DNA of 64,000 nucleotides from Deltaproteobacteria bacterium (GTDB taxonomy: Bacteria > Desulfobacterota > Syntrophia > Syntrophales > JACQWR01): NCBI GenBank assembly GCA_026388415.1, contig JAPLJV010000042.1:30009-94008 (forward strand), given 5' to 3'. Positions 17,719-24,377 of the stretch are shown piece by piece (the stretch's first letter is position 1; each line of letters begins with the position of its first letter). A model generated the notes under the pieces. That model saw only the letters and a list, made by a program, of their open reading frames with translations. It was not told where the DNA came from and ran no database searches. A program made the translations under genes and the position numbers.

Positions 17719-17867
17719 TTTGTGCCTCCTTTTAATGAAATACGTTTTTTCTTAATTTCTATATTACGGTTCCAAAAAGGAGAAGTAAAGCCTTTTCTTT
17801 AATTATTTCAGGTAGTTGACTTAAAGTTTAAATGATCGTTAATATTATATCGTTCAGTGGCCATGTC

Positions 17868-18278
17868 TTACAGTTTTCCAAGTCTTTCCATAATTGCCCC
17901 GATGGTTTGAGGGGTGTAATAAAGATCGAGCTCGACGCCATTACTGATAAGTTCCTCGATGTTGATATAACCAAGCTCCGCGTTCTCCTTGTCCCCGTTT
18001 AGACAAGCGAACCCGAAAGCCTGTAACTGTTGGCCTTGTAGTGTGTCATCAGGACTCCCTTCGTCCTTTTCAACAATCCACCAATCAGAGCCGCCATAGA
18101 AATAATGAAGCGTTGCAAAGGCAGCCTCGCCCTGTCCATCTGTCTCATAGGTTTTCGGCATGGTGGCGATCTGGTTTTCCAATTTCTCCAGCATGGCCCT
18201 GTAAAACTCGCCTTCTTCGCCCTTACAGTAAGATAATATCGCTGCCATCTGACTTTTCCCGATAAAGTTCTCAAGCAT
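17868..18278 (-). CDS. DUF2958-like protein
   Basis: A 136-residue acidic protein. The segment DWWIVEKDEGSPDD, then GFACLNG, ELGYINIEELISNGVELDL and a final YTPQTIG, resembles proteins of the DUF2958 type that are common on plasmids and integrative elements. The family function is unknown to me. The gene sits alone, 150 bp upstream of the histone-like gene and 115 bp downstream of the Cys-rich gene. Confidence 0.6.
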   Translation of the reverse strand: MLENFIGKSQMAAILSYCKGEEGEFYRAMLEKLENQIATMPKTYETDGQGEAAFATLHYFYGGSDWWIVEKDEGSPDDTLQGQQLQAFGFACLNGDKENAELGYINIEELISNGVELDLYYTPQTIGAIMERLGKL

Positions 18279-18393
18279 TGTTCATTCTCCTTTTACCAGC
18301 CTGCTACGTTATTGAAATATAAAGAGGGGAAAGTATCGCCCCCCATAACGAAAGCCTGTTCTCCGCCGTGTCTGACGGTAATTATGCCGTGCC

Positions 18394-18636
18394 TCATGTG
18401 ATAGCAAACTCCTTTTGTAATCTTCCCTTGCTTTTTTGTGGTGCGTATCCTCGGAGGTGACAGGAATAATGTTGGCAATATCCTGTCATCATCGCTTTGC
18501 TGGACATGCAAGCTAAACAATACTTGGCGATATTTCTTTTTGGCCGGTGATTTTCCAGTAAATGACAGCTTGGATTGCAGGGTTTTGTATCGCATTGTTT
18601 ACAGAACTCTTGGATTGCCTCGGTTGGTGTTTTCAT
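18394..18636 (-). CDS. Cys-rich phage-type zinc-binding protein
   Basis: An 80-residue protein with eight cysteines arranged as FCKQCDTKPCNPSCHL, then YCLACMSS and YCQHYSCHLRGY. The spacing resembles small phage and prophage proteins of the pattern CxxC...C...CPLYPYR, thought to bind zinc. No enzymatic motif is seen. It belongs to the element's minus-strand series. Confidence 0.6.
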   Translation of the reverse strand: MKTPTEAIQEFCKQCDTKPCNPSCHLLENHRPKRNIAKYCLACMSSKAMMTGYCQHYSCHLRGYAPQKSKGRLQKEFAIT

Positions 18637-18754
18637 AAATTATTCCCCTTCCTTGTGAAAAGAGAAGTGCCGGTGAGCAAATGGCACTTTTAACTCTGCC
18701 GGCACCTCTCGAAGCCGACCACGGGAAACGTTGGTAAACCGTGGTGACTCAGTG

Positions 18755-19639
18755 TCAATGTTGGATACCACGTGAAATCCTTGTCGCTCTTTCATTGGAT
18801 TGAAGGTTGATACCTGCATTTTTTTCCTTCCACTCCTGATCCTGTGATATTTTGGTTTGTTCCTTGTTCCATGAGCGAATGCGATTATCCGCTAACACTT
18901 GCTCATGCTCGCTTTGCGGCGGGAAAACCTGATAAAATTCTGTTGGGCTCAAAGGGTCTTCAATCTTGCCGTTGATCAACATTTTTGCGCTTGTGGCCGA
19001 TATCTCTGCCGCTCTCGCCCGTACCGCTTTATAAATCAGCTTCTGGTCAGCTTCTTTCGCGATCAGCGAGGGGTCTTGAGTAAAAGCATATTCCCGCCGT
19101 AGCTCTGTCAGGTGTTCGCTGTTAAGGAGAGCATCGGGACTGCTTACCAATGCTTTGATAAAGTCCAGATTACCTTTGACCATATCACCGCGTTTCTTTG
19201 GTTCGGTATTACGGATGATTTGCCGTATTTCCTGATTGCGTAACTCTGCCAGCATGGCCTTTGTCGGGTCAGAAAATGTCTCTGGTTGAGAGACACGCAA
19301 AATTTCATTTTGAACAGCGGCAACCTCTGATTTGTATCGCTCGATATGTTTCCGCAGGAAGGACATGAGCGACCTTTTGGCGTCCAAAATAAGCTCCTTC
19401 CTTTTGGCCTCGACCACTTCCGCTTTATAGTCGCTCGTAGCTGCATTCAGTTCTTGCGCTCGCGTAACGGCTGTTGAAAAATGGTGCAGGCCAAACCTTG
19501 CCTCATCATGGAGATCGGCAAGGTGCGGACTTATCCACGGTTGATCATCTTGGATGTTCAACAATCCGTGGATTCCAAACTCGTCTTGTATCGGGTGAGC
19601 TTTCTCTTGCTTTCGCCCTGTTGGTCTTTGGTATGGCAT
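18755..19639 (-). CDS. Unknown element protein, helical
   Basis: A 294-residue, mostly helical, charged protein. It contains long amphipathic stretches (SDYKAEVVEAKRKELI, KRSLMSFLRKHIERYKSEVA) and an ending NERATRISRGIQH. No signal peptide, membrane segment or known motif was found. AAGGAGGG eight bases before the ATG supports the start. It overlaps the upstream 93-residue gene by 82 bp in another frame. By position between the minor head gene and small genes it may be a virion or packaging accessory, but that is a guess. Confidence 0.55.
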   Translation of the reverse strand: MPYQRPTGRKQEKAHPIQDEFGIHGLLNIQDDQPWISPHLADLHDEARFGLHHFSTAVTRAQELNAATSDYKAEVVEAKRKELILDAKRSLMSFLRKHIERYKSEVAAVQNEILRVSQPETFSDPTKAMLAELRNQEIRQIIRNTEPKKRGDMVKGNLDFIKALVSSPDALLNSEHLTELRREYAFTQDPSLIAKEADQKLIYKAVRARAAEISATSAKMLINGKIEDPLSPTEFYQVFPPQSEHEQVLADNRIRSWNKEQTKISQDQEWKEKNAGINLQSNERATRISRGIQH

Positions 19640-19839
19640 GGTAATATTCCCTCCTTCATTTCTGTTTCTGCTGGTTCGTTATCAATACATGGGGCGGCTT
19701 GCTCCTGTTCATCGGCGGGGTAAGCTCCGGTAGCAATGTCAATCTGCCGGATAGCCTCGTTAATCTTTTCGATTGACACAACTGGCCTTAGTAACAGACT
19801 TTCCAGTGCAGCAACCCGTTCCCTGATTCCTGGCATCAT
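19558..19839 (-). CDS. Small unknown element protein
   Basis: A 93-residue protein beginning MMPGIRERVAALESLLL, behind an excellent ribosome-binding site (AGGAGGTAA). Its first 40 residues form a helix; the remainder is low in structure and overlaps the downstream gene by 82 bp. No family recognised. Confidence 0.5.
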   Translation of the reverse strand: MMPGIRERVAALESLLLRPVVSIEKINEAIRQIDIATGAYPADEQEQAAPCIDNEPAETEMKEGILPCHTKDQQGESKRKLTRYKTSLESTDC

Positions 19840-19921
19840 TTACCTCCTGTAGCTCTTTAATCCGTTCATAAAGTTGCAATGTAAACTTTTCCAATAATGC
19901 TATTCGCTCAATTGGTCTCAT
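19760..19921 (-). CDS. Very small unknown element protein
   Basis: A 53-codon frame starting MRPIERIALLEKFTLQLYER. The ATG at 19921 lies one base after the TAA of the upstream gene, and GGAGGCAG is placed correctly. It overlaps the next gene by 80 bp. The tight coupling supports it; the cysteine-rich, odd C-terminal half argues for caution. Confidence 0.45.
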   Translation of the reverse strand: MRPIERIALLEKFTLQLYERIKELQEVNDARNQGTGCCTGKSVTKASCVNRKD

Positions 19922-19922
19922 T

Positions 19923-20213
19923 TTATCTGCCTCCATAATAGGTAAGATTTTCCAGTTTCTTTAGTCTGTCCTCAATGCTGCACTGTTCAAAACAGTTCAA
20001 CATTATTTGACTGCCGTAAATCATCGCCCTGCCTATCTGTACGTCAATCTCCTGCCGCCTTATCTGGTTCAGGGTAATGCTTAACAGTCGCCGGACGTCC
20101 TCTGCTGTTTTAAGCGTGATCTTATACCGCTTCTTGTCGGGGGGCCTTTCCTCGTCCCTCTTGTCTGTCGTGGCTTTCAGCGTTCCACGAACTATTTTAA
20201 TCGCTCTATTCAT
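19923..20213 (-). CDS. Unknown basic element protein
   Basis: A 96-residue basic protein (MNRAIKIVRGTLKAT..., KKRYKITLKTAEDVRRLLS, ending LTYYGGR). The middle reads like a helical DNA- or RNA-binding fold with ITLNQIRRQEID. I do not recognise a family; some phage and plasmid proteins of similar size carry a TLKTxxDVRRLL segment. It lies 34 bp after the minor head gene. Confidence 0.55.
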   Translation of the reverse strand: MNRAIKIVRGTLKATTDKRDEERPPDKKRYKITLKTAEDVRRLLSITLNQIRRQEIDVQIGRAMIYGSQIMLNCFEQCSIEDRLKKLENLTYYGGR

Positions 20214-20247
20214 GCCACCATTTCCTTTATTTCCCGGTGGTTTTCCC

Positions 20248-21363
20248 TCAATCGTTCAGCCTTCTTTTCAATACTTCCAGCGGTATCGGGCGGCCTTTGT
20301 TGTTGATCAAATCTGCCATGTCAAGTTTCTCTCGTTTCCATAAGTCAAATCTACCCGTCCCGAGGATTTCCTCCTGTGTCGTGGCGGGTTGATCTTTTAG
20401 CCACGCATCATAAGCCTGTGCTGGAACAGGGCCGTTCATGCTTGCCCTCTCTCCTGCTGGGATGTTGTCCAAAGATTTGATTTGTTTTGATGTAAGGGGG
20501 GATTTTGGGCCAGCTAATTCCGCCCATGATTTTGTTACGGGGACAAGACAACACCTGCATCCCCAATGTGCCGGTATTGCCGGGTATGCTTTATTATGAC
20601 CTACTGGCTTCATGTCCATGTCAAACCGTTTTCCATCCAGAGCAGCACATTCAAGCGTGGTTCGCTTGTCTAAAGTAGCTATCCATTCAAATCCATCAAG
20701 AACATCGGCATTGGCCTTGAAGGTTTCCATTCTGGTTGCATTGGCCACCGACATAACGCTGGTTCTTACCAATGCTGTTGCTTGCCGCTTTGTCAAACTC
20801 ATTACGCCCGGGCTGGTTGCTGTTCCTCTTATCCGTCCGATCAATTGACCGACTGTTTCACCTTGCAACATCCCGATCTGGATTTTCATTGTTCCTTCCG
20901 CCATTGATGCGGATAGCCGGTTCTGTAAGTCTGTTGACTGTTTAAGCCACCAATCGCCGATAATTTTCCCGTCAATCATTGTATTCTCGGCAATCCCTTT
21001 GACAACATCGGGGGTTAGGGTCACTTTGAATAAATCAACTCCAACGGCCTTATTGAATGACTTGACGATAGAGTCGGCCTGTGTCGTGGCCGTTTCCGTC
21101 AATCTATTATTAATGTCGTTGGTTATCTTCTGAAAAATTCTATCCAAGATTTTCTTGATTTCCTCATTTAACTGTACCAGTCTGTTTTTCTTCCAAGCGG
21201 TCATTGTCGGGCCTGACGGGTCAATTTGTGCGAGCTTCCCGGCTATCTCGTCCTCTGCTGCCTTCAACAAACCTTGAACCTTGATGTTTAGATGGTGGGA
21301 ATATTGGTCAAGGGCTGTCTGTGACTTGACCGCTGAATTCATTAGCTTCTTAGGTATTGACAT
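20248..21363 (-). CDS. Mu F-like minor head (morphogenesis) protein
   Basis: A 371-residue phage head protein of the Mu gpF/SPP1 gp7 family. The signature region is at about residues 200-275: TALVRTSVMSVANATR, FEWIATLDKRTTLECAALDG, and PAHWGCRCCLVPV. In phages these proteins sit at the portal in a few copies and take part in head assembly or DNA ejection. Here no portal, protease, capsid or terminase gene accompanies it, so it is either a relic or a satellite-type gene acting on a helper phage particle. Confidence 0.85.
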   Translation of the reverse strand: MSIPKKLMNSAVKSQTALDQYSHHLNIKVQGLLKAAEDEIAGKLAQIDPSGPTMTAWKKNRLVQLNEEIKKILDRIFQKITNDINNRLTETATTQADSIVKSFNKAVGVDLFKVTLTPDVVKGIAENTMIDGKIIGDWWLKQSTDLQNRLSASMAEGTMKIQIGMLQGETVGQLIGRIRGTATSPGVMSLTKRQATALVRTSVMSVANATRMETFKANADVLDGFEWIATLDKRTTLECAALDGKRFDMDMKPVGHNKAYPAIPAHWGCRCCLVPVTKSWAELAGPKSPLTSKQIKSLDNIPAGERASMNGPVPAQAYDAWLKDQPATTQEEILGTGRFDLWKREKLDMADLINNKGRPIPLEVLKRRLND

Positions 21364-21580
21364 TTGTCACCTCTGTTCTTTCCTTAGCGGCTTTCCAGAC
21401 GTGGTAAACGAGCATGATCGTCCACTTTAGAGCGCGTCGCGGCCACCTTCCTTGTGCATTCAAGTCCTCCGCTATGCGCTTAAAGGTTTTTTTCTTTGTG
21501 GTACGATAGAAAACGATTTCCTCGATAATGTCTTTTTCCACTGGACTTATTTCTCCAAAATGTCTTGGCCGTCCTCCCAT
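21350..21580 (-). CDS. Small helix-turn-helix protein (recombinase-type HTH)
   Basis: A 76-residue protein, MGGRPRHFGEISPVEKD..., with FKRIAEDLNAQGRWPRRALKWT, which resembles the helix-turn-helix of serine recombinases and related regulators. The ATG at 21580 is chosen because GGAGGT lies five bases before it; the TTG at 21592 would put that site inside the gene. It overlaps the minor head gene by 14 bp. Probable role: regulator or small terminase-like DNA-binding protein. Confidence 0.6.
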   Translation of the reverse strand: MGGRPRHFGEISPVEKDIIEEIVFYRTTKKKTFKRIAEDLNAQGRWPRRALKWTIMLVYHVWKAAKERTEVTNVNT

Positions 21581-21700
21581 AATGACCTCCAACTATGCAA
21601 AATTATTTATAATCTCCCTTTAGGAAGTTATAACAGGGATTTTTCAAATTAAAAGATAAATCTTAGGGGGAAAGCGAAATATTTTTTAGGTGGTCAGATT

Positions 21701-21767
21701 AGACAGGGTGCGGGATAGTATTAACGAACTTTTTCGCAGTCAATCGTCAAGATGAACACCCCTGTCT
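21701..21767 (+). repeat. AGACAGGG inverted repeat in element intergenic region
   Basis: AGACAGGGTG (21701-21710) and CACCCCTGTCT (21757-21767) are complementary with one bulge, around a 46-base loop. The same arms occur at 24206-24233. Both lie upstream of minus-strand element genes. The rest of 21593-21816 shows nothing I recognise. Confidence 0.4.
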
Positions 21768-21816
21768 TTCGTCGGGAGGAATTTATCAGATATATCTATG
21801 AAAAAGAGGTTTTCAT

Positions 21817-22821
21817 CTAATCTCTACTTTCTGGTGGGTGTATCACTCCTGTAAATTTTACACTTCTGGAAATTTTACATTTCTTCTTCTTCTTCTTCTC
21901 TAATTCGGCATTAAACTCGGCCTGTTTCCTTTTTTGAATTCGACCATCCGATTCAACCACTCCACATTTTTTCAATAATCTGGTATGGACATCAGACAGT
22001 ATTTGCTGAGATTCCTTTTGTGCCGCGTCCAGTACATCAATTGCGGATTGTAATGCCGTGAACAGTTTAGAATTTACATCAAACGCTTCCGGTTCATGAG
22101 ATTTAATCTGCTTTTCAAAAGGTACAATATCCCGGCCTGTACTATGTCCTTCTATCTTATCTTTTAAAGCCTCCAAAGTCCTCAAGGCGTTTTCGACCAT
22201 ATCAAGCGTGTAGGTTGACTGTTTTATAGCTAAGCGTCCACTGTTCAACGCCTCTATGTCATCTTCTATGGCCTCAAATCCCCCTTCTTTATATTTCCGA
22301 GTGATTTCAGTGAGTTTTCCGTTGGTCATTTCATTCAATTGTTCGGCGTCAAATAAATACTCTCTCAACTCATCAGGAAAGCTGGGGGCTGATATTTGAT
22401 AGAGGATAGAAGGTTTGACATTCATAGCGATTTCGCGTACTCCCAAACAATGTTTGTAAACATTCATAAAATTGTTTGCAGTTTCATAACTGAAATCAAG
22501 ATTATTGGTAATCCAGTCCTGAAATCCCTTTCCTTCTTGCTGGCAGATTTTCTTTGCGTGGATTAACAGTTCGCCAATTTTGAATATTTCGCTCTTGGTA
22601 ATCTTAACCCGAATCTTTATCTCTTTTAGGAGTATCTCAAGCTGTGTTTCGGGACTTAATGTTGATATACCAAACATCCGCTGCCGTTCAAAAGAAACTG
22701 CTACATCGTAAAGGGGTTGATATGGTAGCAATGTCTTCGGGTCTATATCTTCTTGCTCAAAATAATAACCATCTTTACCATTACGCAATTTCTTTCTGAA
22801 TTCATTTGTGCTGCTCATCAT
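21817..22821 (-). CDS. DUF3102-like protein
   Basis: A 334-residue protein. The stretch FKIGELLIHAKKICQQEGKG, then FQDWITNNLDFSYETANNFMNVY, resembles DUF3102, found on plasmids and phages, whose helical core has a DNA-binding look. The C-terminal third is a coiled coil with a lysine run (KKKKKK) from a short CTT repeat at about 21885-21900. A promoter is predicted at 22858-22887. A role in replication or gene regulation of the element is inferred. Confidence 0.65.
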   Translation of the reverse strand: MMSSTNEFRKKLRNGKDGYYFEQEDIDPKTLLPYQPLYDVAVSFERQRMFGISTLSPETQLEILLKEIKIRVKITKSEIFKIGELLIHAKKICQQEGKGFQDWITNNLDFSYETANNFMNVYKHCLGVREIAMNVKPSILYQISAPSFPDELREYLFDAEQLNEMTNGKLTEITRKYKEGGFEAIEDDIEALNSGRLAIKQSTYTLDMVENALRTLEALKDKIEGHSTGRDIVPFEKQIKSHEPEAFDVNSKLFTALQSAIDVLDAAQKESQQILSDVHTRLLKKCGVVESDGRIQKRKQAEFNAELEKKKKKKCKISRSVKFTGVIHPPESRD

Positions 22822-22857
22822 CTTTCCCCCGCCCTGTAAGTCATGTTTGTCAATACC

Positions 22858-22887
22858 ATTATACTGTATGTTTCAAAATCTTGACCA
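22858..22887 (-). promoter_or_regulatory. Predicted promoter of the DUF3102 gene
   Basis: On the minus strand TGGTCA (22887-22882) and a perfect TATAAT (22863-22858) are separated by 18 bp. This lies about 40 bp before the ATG. Confidence 0.45.
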
Positions 22888-23118
22888 CATTTCTGCAATA
22901 TTTTTTCATGTTTCGATAAGCTGGTGATTTTTATCTATAATCAACCAGCCATGACAGCGTTTATTTTGGTAGGGGCGACTTGTTGACACTCGTTTCAAAT
23001 AATCACCCCTTCGCGGCAGGTGACTGGCGGCGGCATAAGATATTACCAGCGGGGGGCGGGGTAATGGTAATCATCTGTAAGGGAAAAGTGATTATCAAAG
23101 GAGATCAAAAGTGGAGGG

Positions 23119-23213
23119 GGTATCGCGAAGCGATACCATCTTAATTTCTGATACTGACATCAATGAAGGGCGATAGCCCTGATAGGTCAGTTCTGAAATT
23201 ACAGATGTAAGAT
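23119..23213 (+). other. Possible structured RNA or cruciform region
   Basis: Two consecutive stems are visible in a 585-bp gap. The first is GGTATCGC / GCGATACC with a GAA loop (23119-23137). The second is a long nested stem: ATCTTA with TAAGAT, AATTTC with GAAATT, CTGAC with GTCAG, and GGGC / GCCC around a GATA loop (23138-23213). There is no coding frame across it. Strand and function are unknown. The rest of 22888-23300 contains only scattered short dyads. Confidence 0.35.
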
Positions 23214-23308
23214 TGGTAGTTGCTTTGTTTGTATGTAGTCTTTAAAAGAGAAAAACTATTATAGGTCTTCAAACATTCCTTATAATATTAACGCATTATC
23301 TCTGTTTT

Positions 23309-23399
23309 GATTACTGGTGGTATGTTAAAAAACCCAATAATATTAACCCACCACCAGTAATCAAATACAAATACCACCAGTAATCATTACTGGTGGTAT
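23309..23399 (+). repeat. Four iteron-like copies of ATTACTGGTGGT
   Basis: GATTACTGGTGGTAT at 23309-23323 (plus), ACCACCAGTAATC at 23350-23362 (minus), ATACCACCAGTAATC at 23371-23385 (minus) and ATTACTGGTGGTAT at 23386-23399 (plus). The last two form a perfect 15-bp stem with a one-base loop. Copies 1 and 2 can pair around a palindromic AATATT loop. They lie just downstream of the 255-residue gene. Possible origin iterons, operator array or terminator. Confidence 0.65.
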
Positions 23400-23407
23400 T
23401 GGGATGT

Positions 23408-24175
23408 TCAACGGGTAAGTTTCTTTATGGATTCTTCAGTTAGGAACCAAGCAAACATCAAGTGATTATCTATTACAGCACCGGTATAATATCCAAATGC
23501 GTAAACTGGTTGATTATGATACATCCCTGTTGCTCCTATTTTCCTCAATGCTCCTAACTTTCGTGAACCGGCAAGATACTTGCGGATACCAGATTCTGAC
23601 AGTTTCATCTTTGCTGACATTTCCGAGTAAAACTTTGCATCTGCAACGAAGGCCAAGTAGCTTTTATCTCCTGTTTTCACAATGTCCTTTAGATCACTCT
23701 GAGAAATCTGGTCGTAATTTTTAATAGCATTCAGGAAGTCCCATTGTCGAGGATACCTTTTCAGATGGCGGGTAACAATGTCATATCGCTCTTTCCAAGC
23801 GGGGGTGAGTGTCGTCCAATATGGTTTAGATTTGTTCGGGTGATCGGCTGCAAACTGATGGAATGCTTTCTTGATTTTCTTAACATCCTTTTCGTTCCCT
23901 GCTCCTTCTATCGCTGTCTCATATACTTCTTTGAGTTGGTCATAAACCATTTTCTCTTTATTGGCGTCTATTTCCAGCCGCTCCATGAGTTGTCTTTTTG
24001 TATCTTCTCTGGTGGGCTTTTGTCGTGGCGGCGGGTTATCGAGGGCTTCCCTTCGGGCCAAGTCCTCCCGAAGAGCTTTGTCCTGCTCTGGAAACGCCGC
24101 AGCGAAGCGGCTAATTACTCCGTCTGTGTCATCCTCTATTTGATCATCGTCCGGGTCTGCATCTTGTCTGTCCAT
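23408..24175 (-). CDS. Element protein with winged-helix-like C-terminus, possible replication initiator
   Basis: A 255-residue protein. The first 60 residues are acidic and charged. Residues 70-180 are helical and basic (VYDQLKEVYETAIEGAG, TRHLKRYPRQWDF). The C-terminal part reads EMSAKMKLSESGIRKYLAG, then LGALRKIGATGMYHNQPVYAFGY, which fits a winged helix with recognition helix and wing. It is the first gene of the element's minus-strand series and ends next to the iteron-like array. No Rep family signature is certain, so the initiator role is inference. Confidence 0.55.
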   Translation of the reverse strand: MDRQDADPDDDQIEDDTDGVISRFAAAFPEQDKALREDLARREALDNPPPRQKPTREDTKRQLMERLEIDANKEKMVYDQLKEVYETAIEGAGNEKDVKKIKKAFHQFAADHPNKSKPYWTTLTPAWKERYDIVTRHLKRYPRQWDFLNAIKNYDQISQSDLKDIVKTGDKSYLAFVADAKFYSEMSAKMKLSESGIRKYLAGSRKLGALRKIGATGMYHNQPVYAFGYYTGAVIDNHLMFAWFLTEESIKKLTR

Positions 24176-24205
24176 TTTTCACCTCTGCTTCGGTAAGTGC
24201 CGGGA

Positions 24206-24252
24206 AGACAGGGAAGAAGCAGCTCCCCTGTCTATACCGCCTGCGCAGGCGG
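24206..24252 (+). repeat. Inverted repeats upstream of the first element gene
   Basis: AGACAGGG (24206-24213) and CCCTGTCT (24226-24233), then the 16-bp perfect palindrome CCGCCTGCGCAGGCGG (24237-24252). The first pair repeats the arms seen at 21701-21767. Possible operator or transcription stop. Confidence 0.45.
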
Positions 24253-24352
24253 CCCCGGCTGTAGGTTATCGTTATCAGTAGCTCATTACCATCCACTTGC
24301 GAGACTTAATTTTTCAATGACATATAACTTGGTTTTTACAGGGATTGATATA

Positions 24353-24377
24353 TTTATTAAGTTAAGTGGTTTAGCGT
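24353..24377 (+). other. Attachment site, integrase-distal end
   Basis: The arm TTTATTAAGTTAAGT (24353-24367), then GGTTT and the core AGCGT (24373-24377). Bases right of 24377 are comEC. In the circular form this arm faces ACTTTACTTAATAAA across 12 bp. Confidence 0.8.

Larger units (their letters stand above)
14530..24377 (-). mobile_element. 9.8-kb serine-integrase element inserted in comEC
   Basis: The boundaries are set by AGCGT at 14530-14534 and 24373-24377. Deleting one copy and the DNA between them joins the ComEC frames: the left half ends GQGSATL and the right half continues LIRLPAGGNMLIDGGG. All element genes lie on the minus strand, like comEC. Gene order in transcription: unknown winged-helix-like protein, DUF3102, HTH protein, Mu-F minor head protein, four small or unknown proteins, Cys-rich protein, DUF2958-like, histone-like, small protein, resolvase, integrase. 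Terminase, portal and capsid genes are absent. It looks more AT-rich than its flanks. Confidence 0.92.

Noticed and set aside
23309..23399. Possible CRISPR array
   Set aside because: Repeats are only 13-15 bp, alternate in orientation and have unequal, very short spacers; no cas genes are near.
14530..24377. Integration into a tRNA gene
   Set aside because: No tRNA sequence at either end; both ends are comEC coding DNA.
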